Assembly (NCBI RefSeq): GCF_049200465.1
Contig: NZ_CP120836.1
Coordinates: 5,146,001 to 5,210,000 of the forward strand
Reading direction: 5' to 3'
Length of the DNA: 64,000 bases
Origin: Leptothermofonsia sp049200465
Lineage (GTDB): Bacteria > Cyanobacteriota > Cyanobacteriia > Leptolyngbyales > Leptolyngbyaceae
In this document: positions 57,217 through 64,000 of the stretch, piece by piece
How positions within the stretch are numbered: the first letter of the stretch is position 1
How the letters are laid out: each line of letters opens with the position of its first letter
The notes under the pieces: generated by a model
Told to the model about the DNA's origin: nothing
What the model saw: only the letters and a program-made list of their open reading frames with translations
Databases searched by the model: none
Translations under genes and position numbers: made by a program

Positions 57217-57331
57217 TATAGCAGTCGTCATTGTGGTTAGGACGGGGTGCAGGGGTGAAACCCCTGGCTGGGGGCGAAGCCCCCACTCCCTCTCTAATTC
57301 CAATGTCCTAACGCACCCGCGTAGAGCTATA
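57217..57331 (+). mobile_element. TATAGC-family MITE, 115-bp copy
   Basis: It runs from TATAGCAGTCGTCATTGTGG to GTAGAGCTATA with both internal hairpins intact. Confidence 0.85.
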
Positions 57332-57432
57332 TCATCCAGCGTGGCTGGACAGTTCAATTGCTTCGAGAGGGATTGAATCCACACACGAGTATTGACCTGA
57401 TATAGCGTAGGGTGGGTCGGTGTGGTCATGGT

Positions 57433-60171
57433 TTACAGCTCCCGATACTGAATCAATTCTCCTGGGGCGATTGTTTCCAACACCATTTCCTTGGTAAAGT
57501 AGCCCAACGCCTGGATGATGCGAGCCACACACCCCGTCCATCCAGTCTGGTGGCTGGCTCCAAGTCCGGCTCCGTTATCCCCATGGAAATATTCGTAGAA
57601 CAGGATCAGATCGCGCCAGTAGGGGTCGGTCTGAAACTTCTCGGCCCCACCATATACTGGACGGCGACCGGATTTATCTTTGAGAAAAATGCTGACGATC
57701 CGTTCACTGATTTCTTTCGTGACTTCATACAGCGTCATGTATTTACCCGATCTAGTTGGGCATTCGATGGTAAAAGCATCGCCATAGTAACTATAGAGTT
57801 GGAGCAGCGCTCGCAACAGCAAGAGATTGACGGGCATCCAGATGGGGCCGCGCCAGTTGGAATTTCCACCAAACATACCGGAGGTGGAATCACCAGGAAC
57901 ATATCCCACTTTGTATTCCTGTCCTGCGTGATAGAAGCAGTAGGGATGCTCCAGGTGATAGCGAGATAGAGAACGAATTCCGTAATCGCTAAGGAACTCG
58001 GATTCATCCAGCATTCTGGAAAGCACACGGCGTAGTTTGTCTTCGTTCAAGATTGACAACATCAGCCGATTACGTACACCAGGTGTTAAGGGAAGATGGA
58101 CATTTTGAGTCAGCTCCGGATGGCGTATCATAAACTCTTGCGCCCGCGCACTGAAGCGTGGTAACTTCTCAAAGGCTTCCTGCGGAAAGACAGAAATTGC
58201 CATCAGGGATAATAAGCCAACCAGCGATCGCACCTTCAAGCGGGTGGATTTGCCGCCGGGCAGGCACAGCACATCGTAAAAGAAGCCGTCTTCTTCATCC
58301 CACAATTCGTCATTGTGTTCACCCATGCGATCCATTGCTCCCGCAATCCACATGGTGTGTTCAAAGAACTTGACTGCAAGGTCTTCGTAGAGAGGATCGT
58401 GGAGTGCCAATTCAATGGCAATCTGGAGCATCCGCTGGCTGAAAAACACCATCCAGGCTGTGCCATCTGCCTGTTCCAGGCGGCCTCCTGTGGGTAACGG
58501 TGAACTGCGATCAAACACACCAATGTTATCCAGTCCCAGGAATCCCCCTTCAAACACATTGTTGCCACCTTCGTCTTTACGGTTAACCCACCAGGTGAAG
58601 TTAATCAGTAATTTGGAAAAGGCGTATTTGAGGAAGTCGATGTCGCCCACCCCGTTGTTGCGTTCGCGATCGCGAGTGTAAATTTCCCAGGTGGCAAACG
58701 CATGCACGGGTGGATTCACATCGCCAAAGTTCCACTCATAGGCAGGAATTTGACCATTGGGATGCAGGTAATCTTCCCGCAGCATCAGCATGAGTTGAGC
58801 TTTGGCAAAGTCTGGATCGATCAAACTAATAGGAATCACATGAAATGCCAGATCCCATGCAGCATACCAGGGGTATTCCCACTTGTCGGGCATGGACACA
58901 ACATCCTTGTTATGCATGTGAAACCACTCGTTGTTTCGCACATGCCTCTTTTGGTCAGGCCGTGTCCAGGGAGTAACATTACGTTCTCTCAGCCATTGAT
59001 CCACGTCATAGTAAAAATATTGTTTTGTCCACATCATCCCCGCTAACGCCTGCCGTATAACGTTAGTGCGGTCCTGATCAGCCTGAATCGCTGGCGGAGT
59101 TATCGTCGCGTAGAACTCATCGGCTTCCTGGAGGCGTGTGGCAAACATTTGCTCAAAGTAAGCACTAAACGGATTACCCACCTGGGCGGGAGCATGTTTT
59201 GTCAGCCGCAAACGGATCACCCTTGTTTCTCCGGCACCCACAGTCAATTCATAATGAGGTGAAACTTTAGTCCCTACGCTATCAGGGTTCACGGCATCTT
59301 TCTGCCCATGCACAATGTAATTGTTAATGCCATCTTTCACATAGGGGCTGGCATTGGACGTGTTAAACAACCGCTGATTATTAGTTTCATTCTCCGTAAA
59401 TAGCAGCGGAGTCACTCCATCACAGTAAAAGTAATAATCTTTGATGTACCGATTCAGCAACGTATCGGTAATGTGGGCATGAACGACGCTGTTCCCTGTT
59501 CCCTCCAGCTTTGTTAATACCGGCCTGGATCCGCCCACCGCCCAGGACCAGGTATTGCGAAACCAGAGGGTAGGTAGCACATGAATTGGAGCCGCTTCCG
59601 GTCCTCGATTAGCAATGCTGATTTTAATTAAAATGTCTTCAGGATCAGCTTTGGCGTATTCCACAAACACATCAAAGTAGCGATCGCCATCAAAGATGCC
59701 CGTATCGAGCAATTCGTACTCCAGCTCATAGCGACTGCGACTGCCATTGGTTTTGACCAAATCCTCATAGGGGAACTCTTCCTGGGGATATTTGTAGAGA
59801 TACTTCATGTACGAATGGGTAGGCGTGCTGTCCAGGTAGAAGTAGTACTCTTTAACATCTTCCCCATGGTTACCTTCGCTATTGGTTAAGCCAAATAACC
59901 GCTCTTTGAGAATTGGGTCTTTGCCGTTCCACAATGCCAGCGCAAAGCAGAGCAGGTTATGGCTGTCGCTGATGCCGCCCAATCCATCTTCGCCCCAGCG
60001 ATAGGCACGCGATCGCGCATGGTCGTGCGGAAAATAATTCCAGGCGTCTCCATCCGAACTGTAGTCTTCGCGCACGGTTCCCCACTGGCGTTCACTCAGA
60101 TAGGGGCCCCACTTGTACCAATCCACTTCGCCAGTGCAGGTCTGCTCAAGCCGTTGATCTTCTGCGGTCAT
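57433..60171 (-). CDS. Glycoside hydrolase family 63-like (alpha-glucosidase) protein
   Basis: The 912-residue protein begins MTAEDQRLEQTCTGEVDWYK, then WGTVREDYSSDGDAWNYFPH. Its second half is the (alpha/alpha)6 barrel of GH63, with YPWYAAWDLAFHVIPISLID, NGQIPAYEWNFGDVNPPVHA, and near the end WRGPIWMPVNLLLLRALLQL. Bacterial GH63 members hydrolyse alpha-glucosides, sometimes glucosylglycerate or mannosylglycerate; the substrate here is unknown. There is no signal peptide, so it is cytoplasmic. It is divergent from the genes around 60.4-63.7 kb. Confidence 0.88.
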   Translation of the reverse strand: MTAEDQRLEQTCTGEVDWYKWGPYLSERQWGTVREDYSSDGDAWNYFPHDHARSRAYRWGEDGLGGISDSHNLLCFALALWNGKDPILKERLFGLTNSEGNHGEDVKEYYFYLDSTPTHSYMKYLYKYPQEEFPYEDLVKTNGSRSRYELEYELLDTGIFDGDRYFDVFVEYAKADPEDILIKISIANRGPEAAPIHVLPTLWFRNTWSWAVGGSRPVLTKLEGTGNSVVHAHITDTLLNRYIKDYYFYCDGVTPLLFTENETNNQRLFNTSNASPYVKDGINNYIVHGQKDAVNPDSVGTKVSPHYELTVGAGETRVIRLRLTKHAPAQVGNPFSAYFEQMFATRLQEADEFYATITPPAIQADQDRTNVIRQALAGMMWTKQYFYYDVDQWLRERNVTPWTRPDQKRHVRNNEWFHMHNKDVVSMPDKWEYPWYAAWDLAFHVIPISLIDPDFAKAQLMLMLREDYLHPNGQIPAYEWNFGDVNPPVHAFATWEIYTRDRERNNGVGDIDFLKYAFSKLLINFTWWVNRKDEGGNNVFEGGFLGLDNIGVFDRSSPLPTGGRLEQADGTAWMVFFSQRMLQIAIELALHDPLYEDLAVKFFEHTMWIAGAMDRMGEHNDELWDEEDGFFYDVLCLPGGKSTRLKVRSLVGLLSLMAISVFPQEAFEKLPRFSARAQEFMIRHPELTQNVHLPLTPGVRNRLMLSILNEDKLRRVLSRMLDESEFLSDYGIRSLSRYHLEHPYCFYHAGQEYKVGYVPGDSTSGMFGGNSNWRGPIWMPVNLLLLRALLQLYSYYGDAFTIECPTRSGKYMTLYEVTKEISERIVSIFLKDKSGRRPVYGGAEKFQTDPYWRDLILFYEYFHGDNGAGLGASHQTGWTGCVARIIQALGYFTKEMVLETIAPGELIQYREL

Positions 60172-60240
60172 AGATGACTAACTCCTGGACATCAAATGGT
60201 GTTTGCTCTGCAAAGCAATTTTTAGTTGAATGCTTTCAGT

Positions 60241-60323
60241 TATAGCCATGGCCACCAGGCTTAGGACAGAGCCCAGGGGTTCCACCCCTGCACCCCGTCC
60301 TAACCATAATGACTACCGCTATA
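60241..60323. mobile_element. TATAGC-family MITE, short 83-bp form
   Basis: It runs from TATAGCCATGGCCACCAGG to GACTACCGCTATA and lacks the GGGGGC hairpin, as does the 15272 copy. Confidence 0.75.
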
Positions 60324-60406
60324 AAATTAATCAACTCCACGTCACGGATACCTTTGGCATCAAAACCAGTATTTTGCCTCAACAGCACCATACCTCAAAC
60401 TGGAAA

Positions 60407-60991
60407 ATGAACCGCCTCACCCAGGCACCCGAAACCCGGAACATGAATGAATTTCTGTTTGTCCCTCCGGTTTATCGTCTTCCCTTTAGGCTCCGCTCCT
60501 GGAAGAAGTGGCCTTCCTGCGGGACGAAATGGCGAATATGGTGCGGGCAATTGACAAAGATGGTTACCAATGCGAGTGGATATCCTGAAGAGAACGCCGA
60601 TCAGGGCCTCAGCCATGTCAATGGACTGCCACGCCCCCAATTCCATCAATCCCTGTACTATCAGGTGATGACCGACCTGCCCGAACACTGGCTTCCCCTG
60701 GTGCTGATGCGCGACCCGACAACCCAGAAAAGGTTTCTGGTGCGGGCAGGATTGCTGGACGAAATCAATGAAGTCGCTCCCCAACCCGTCGGGCACCTGC
60801 TTTCCAGAACTGAAGCGTTTCGTGTCCATGAGGAAGAAATCCCCCGCGCTGGTGCCCAAGTCAGCCGCGCTTATCAACTGGTACGGTGGTATGACGGTCG
60901 CCGCTCCCTCTGGATTGGCCGCCGTAAGCAGGCTGGAATTGGAGAAATGCGCAGTTTCCTTGAATTTGATGCGCTGTTGGTAGGGAACTAG
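60407..60991 (+). pseudogene. C-terminal remnant of a large conserved hypothetical protein
   Basis: Three frames are needed. Near 60495 one frame reads PLLEEVAFLRDEMANMVRAI, a hallmark of large (over 800 residues) uncharacterised bacterial proteins. From about 60600 another frame gives LPEHWLPLVLMRDPTTQKRF, then EEEIPRAGAQVSRAYQLVRW and SLWIGRRKQAGIGEMRSFLE, the usual C-terminus of the same family. Everything N-terminal of the EVAFLRDEMAN motif is absent. The role of the intact family is unknown to me. Confidence 0.6.
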
Positions 60992-61269
60992 GAGTCAGAA
61001 GCCAGGAGTCAGAAGCCATAAGGGCGAGTGGGGAGTAGGGGAGTAATGCAGTAACTGAATGATGGAGTATGCAAAGAGCCATTACCCTTATCACCCCTTA
61101 CCCATCTAACCCCGCAACCCATTTTTCTGCTGTTCTCTTTCCTCTTTTTTCCTTTCCCTTTCTCAGGCGCAAACAACCATGAGAGATTATGAAATCTATC
61201 GTGAGCTAGGTGACGATGGTTCCAGTCATAAATTATGATTCAACCAGGCTAGTCGGAGCAAAATTAGCC

Positions 61270-63681
61270 ATGCACTCCTTGGTTCAAACGGTTTTAACTG
61301 ATCATGAAAAGCTTGCGCTAAAGGAATTTATTGATCTATTGCAGGCTTCAGACAAACAATATTTTTTAAGAAACGAAATTCAGCAAGCGTTTATTGAATA
61401 CTGTGAAAAAACGCAAAAACCCGCTTACTTTTTTCACTCCTCCCCTTTGGCACAACTTATCCATTTCACCCATGAGTTGATTCTGGAAGATGGCAGCATC
61501 TGGTTGGTGCTGCGTCCCTGGGTGGCAAGTCAGCAGGTGTGGCGTTTGTCTTCAGACCTGAGCCAGTTTGAGCAAATGCCAATGCGTTCATTGCTGGATG
61601 TTCGCGATCGCTGGGTGAACCGTTATCAACCCAATATTTTAGAAATTGATTTTGGACCGTTTTACGAAAAATCGCCCTCTATTAGTGATCCCAGAAACAT
61701 CGGTCAGGGACTGACGTTTTTGAACCACCACCTCTGTGAACAGGTATCGACCAATCGAGAATTCTGGATAGAAGCGCTATTTCAGGTTTTACGCCAGCAT
61801 GAATATGATGGCATTTCTTTATTGATTAGCAATCGCATTCATTCGGGTACTCAACTGGCAAAGCGGGTGAGGGAAGCAATTCAGTTTATCGATCAACGAC
61901 CACCCAATGAACCCTACGAGAAATTCCATCCTGAGCTTCAGGAACTGGGGTTTGACCCTGGCTGGGGCGACACTGCCTTCCGTGTTCGAGAAACTCTGGA
62001 ACTCCTGGAGCACCTGATTCATAATCCCGAACCCGCTTTCCTGGAAGCCTTTGTCTCCCGTGTGCCGGCAATTCTGCGCGTGGTTCTCATTTCCGTTCAT
62101 GGCTGGGTTGGGCAGGAAAGTGTTTTAGGCCGACCCGAAACCAGTGGCCAGGTAGTTTATGTACTGGATCAGGCACGCACTCTAGAAAACACTCTGCGAG
62201 AACAAATTTCGCAGGCAGGCTTAGATTTCCTCAACATTCAACCCCATGTCATTATCCTGACTCGGCTAATTCCCAATTGTGAAGGAACACTTTGTAACCA
62301 GAAGTTAGAGAAACTGGATGGCACCGAAAATGGGTGGATCCTGCGCGTTCCGTTCCGGGAATTTAACCCCAACGTGACGCAGAACTGGATTTCTAAATAC
62401 GAGATCTGGCCCTACCTGGAAAGCTTTGCCGAGGATGCTGAAAAAGAACTGCTCAAGATTCTCAAGGGTTGTCCCAATTTCATCATTGGCAACTATAGTG
62501 ATGGAAATCTGGTCGCGTTTCTACTGGCCCGGCGGTTGAAGGCAATCCACTGTCACATTGCCCATTCCCTGGAAAAACCGAAGCGGTTGTTTAGCGATCT
62601 GTACTGGCAGGAAATGGAAGATCAGTACCACTTGTCAGCCCAGTTTGCCGCTGATCTGCTCAGTATGAATGCTGCGGATTTCATCATTACATCCTCTTAC
62701 CAGGAAATTGTGGGCACCCCAGACACTATGGGACAGTACGAATCCTATAAGTGCTATTCCATGCCTCAGCTCTACCACGTTATTGATGGGATTGATTTGT
62801 TTAGCCCCAAGTTCAATCGGGTGCCGCCAGGGGTGAATGAGGCCATCTTCTTTCCCTACTATCAGAAGGAAAAGCGAAATGTGAGCGATTGCGAACGGGT
62901 ACAAGCTCTATTATTTTCCCGCGAAGACCCCAACGTTACTGGATATTTGGAAAAAACAGAGAAGCGACCCATACTGGCGATCGCGCCGGTCAATTCCACC
63001 AAAAATCTCACCGGGCTGGTGGAATGTTTTGGCCACAGCCAGGAATTGCAGCATCACTGTAACCTGATTCTAGTCACCAACAATTTGCATGTAGCCAACA
63101 CCGCCCGTGCCGATGAAGTGGAAGAAATTAGGCGGCTGCACAGGCTGATCGAGCAATATCAGCTACATGGGCACATTCGCTGGGTAGGAATGCCTCTGCC
63201 CACCTCCGATCTAGGTGAAATTTATCGGGTAATTGCGGACCAGCGGGGGATATTTGTTCACTTTGCCCGATTTGAAGCCTTTGGGCGAGTCATCTTAGAA
63301 GCAATGAGTTCAGGGCTGCCTACCTTTGCAACCCAATTTGGCGGAGCTTCAGAAATTCTTCAACACTATGAGAATAGTTTCTTAATTAATCCTACTGACA
63401 TTGAGGGCTCAACCCAAAAATTGTTGAATTTCATTGATCAGTGCAATCAAAATCCAGCTTACTGGCAGGAGATTTCCGATGGTATGATTCAACGCATTCA
63501 AGATGAGTACAACTGGAAACTCCACACCCGCCAACTCCTTCTACTCGCCAAGCTTTACAGCTTCTGGAATCCTGTATATCAGGACAACCGCGAAGCCTTG
63601 TTACACTATCTGGACGCCCTGTTTCATCTGATTTATAAACCCAGAGCTGAACTGATTTTGGAACAACATTATCGACAGTAG
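61270..63681 (+). CDS. susA: Sucrose synthase
   Basis: It reversibly converts sucrose plus (A/U)DP to fructose and (A/U)DP-glucose. The 803-residue protein has the SUS N-terminal regulatory domain (MHSLVQTVLTDHEKLALKEF, FIEYCEKTQKPAYFFHSSPL), the signature SGQVVYVLDQARTLENTLRE near residue 295, and a GT4 C-terminal domain with HIAHSLEKPKRLFSDLYWQE and the donor motif FEAFGRVILEAMSSGLPTFA (E-X7-E) near residue 670. Length matches cyanobacterial SusA. The ATG at 61270 gives the normal N-terminus; one 60 bases upstream does not. It is the likely source of nucleotide-glucose for glycogen or cellulose. Confidence 0.95.
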   Translation: MHSLVQTVLTDHEKLALKEFIDLLQASDKQYFLRNEIQQAFIEYCEKTQKPAYFFHSSPLAQLIHFTHELILEDGSIWLVLRPWVASQQVWRLSSDLSQFEQMPMRSLLDVRDRWVNRYQPNILEIDFGPFYEKSPSISDPRNIGQGLTFLNHHLCEQVSTNREFWIEALFQVLRQHEYDGISLLISNRIHSGTQLAKRVREAIQFIDQRPPNEPYEKFHPELQELGFDPGWGDTAFRVRETLELLEHLIHNPEPAFLEAFVSRVPAILRVVLISVHGWVGQESVLGRPETSGQVVYVLDQARTLENTLREQISQAGLDFLNIQPHVIILTRLIPNCEGTLCNQKLEKLDGTENGWILRVPFREFNPNVTQNWISKYEIWPYLESFAEDAEKELLKILKGCPNFIIGNYSDGNLVAFLLARRLKAIHCHIAHSLEKPKRLFSDLYWQEMEDQYHLSAQFAADLLSMNAADFIITSSYQEIVGTPDTMGQYESYKCYSMPQLYHVIDGIDLFSPKFNRVPPGVNEAIFFPYYQKEKRNVSDCERVQALLFSREDPNVTGYLEKTEKRPILAIAPVNSTKNLTGLVECFGHSQELQHHCNLILVTNNLHVANTARADEVEEIRRLHRLIEQYQLHGHIRWVGMPLPTSDLGEIYRVIADQRGIFVHFARFEAFGRVILEAMSSGLPTFATQFGGASEILQHYENSFLINPTDIEGSTQKLLNFIDQCNQNPAYWQEISDGMIQRIQDEYNWKLHTRQLLLLAKLYSFWNPVYQDNREALLHYLDALFHLIYKPRAELILEQHYRQ

Positions 63682-63845
63682 TGCCTATCATCTGACCAAT
63701 GTGCAGCCGCACAACTGGAGATAGGCTATTTGCTCTTAGCGGTTGCCTATTGGTAGCTCCTGACTTTCCCCTTCCCCTTTCCCCTTCTAGCTCCTGACTC
63801 CTAATTCCTAATTTCTTTCTTCTTTCCTCTTTGCTAACAGTGCCG

Positions 63846-64000
63846 ATGGATATAGCTGAGCAATCCTATTCCCTGACCTATACCGATTGGATGCTGACTG
63901 AGACTCAGTTTGCTCCTGAACGGTTGCACTCTAGAGAAACGGTATTCACTATTGGCAATGGTTACTTGGGAACACGAGGAAGTTTTGAGGAAGGATATCC
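63846..64000 (+). CDS. Glycoside hydrolase family 65-type enzyme (5' part)
   Basis: Only the first 51 codons are in the window: MDIAEQSYSLTYTDWMLTET, then FTIGNGYLGTRGSFEEGYP, the conserved N-terminal motif of GH65 phosphorylases and hydrolases (trehalose, maltose, kojibiose types). Substrate cannot be judged from this part. It follows sucrose synthase by 164 bp in the same direction, separated by low-complexity CCTTTCCCC/CTCCTGACT DNA. Confidence 0.8.
   Translation, partial: MDIAEQSYSLTYTDWMLTETQFAPERLHSRETVFTIGNGYLGTRGSFEEGY

Noticed and set aside
53097..64000. cas genes for the CRISPR array
   Set aside because: I looked for Cas1, Cas2, Cas10 and helicase motifs on both strands to the end of the window and in the genes left of the array, and saw none; the array is called orphan within this window only.

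Overview
The window is cyanobacterial chromosome. HIP1 octamers (GCGATCGC) run through most genes, and the gene set is typical of the phylum: a 16S-tRNA-Ile-tRNA-Ala-23S-5S rRNA operon, a group 2 sigma factor, plant-type glycerate 3-kinase, sucrose synthase, a PEP-CTERM protein, a SpoIIE/RsbW-type switch pair and a PilZ-containing cellulose synthase. The style (many TPR proteins, many short palindromic elements, Uma2 and Septu genes) suits a filamentous, Leptolyngbya-like organism, but the genus cannot be fixed from sequence reading alone.

Layout. 1-3.7 kb: end of an rRNA operon. 3.8-4.7 kb: a glycosyltransferase pseudogene split by a small transposable element. 4.8-15.9 kb: housekeeping genes (ssb, miaB, TPR-glycosyltransferase, Ca2+/H+ antiporter, PEP-CTERM protein, ABC exporter, glycerate kinase, rplI). 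16.4-21 kb: AbiJ-like remnant, anti-sigma/phosphatase pair, pseudouridine synthase, sigma factor. 21.7-25.7 kb: HerA-like ATPase and a broken Septu (ptuA-ptuB) defence pair. 25.8-34.9 kb: GST, moaD, ddl, ROK kinase, ABC permease, Uma2, galE. 35-40 kb: repeat-rich DNA, a 770-residue multi-domain regulator, an FHA protein and an acyl-CoA-dehydrogenase-like enzyme. 41-53 kb: a cellulose operon. 53.1-56 kb: a 37-repeat CRISPR array with no cas genes nearby. 56-64 kb: pseudogenes, GH63, sucrose synthase and the start of a GH65 gene.

How the genes work together. The cellulose cluster looks like a complete export line: BcsA (catalysis, c-di-GMP sensing), BcsB, the GH8 endoglucanase BcsZ, and BcsC apparently divided into a separate periplasmic TPR protein and a separate beta-barrel. 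bcsZ is out of frame at a run of eight C. The sucrose synthase, GH63 and GH65 genes at the right end are a carbohydrate neighbourhood that could supply UDP-glucose.

The most notable signals are: (i) ptuA broken by three short out-of-frame tandem duplications (23, 16 and 20 bp), whose removal restores one 430-codon frame; (ii) an 18-nt boxA-like motif identical in the rRNA spacer and the CRISPR leader; (iii) length-variable CRISPR repeats; (iv) an 11-copy TA-flanked MITE family, one copy of which can be excised on paper to restore a glycosyltransferase frame, plus at least five other small repeat families. Several genes have single homopolymer frameshifts or single amber codons, so some of this decay could be sequencing error and raw reads should be consulted.
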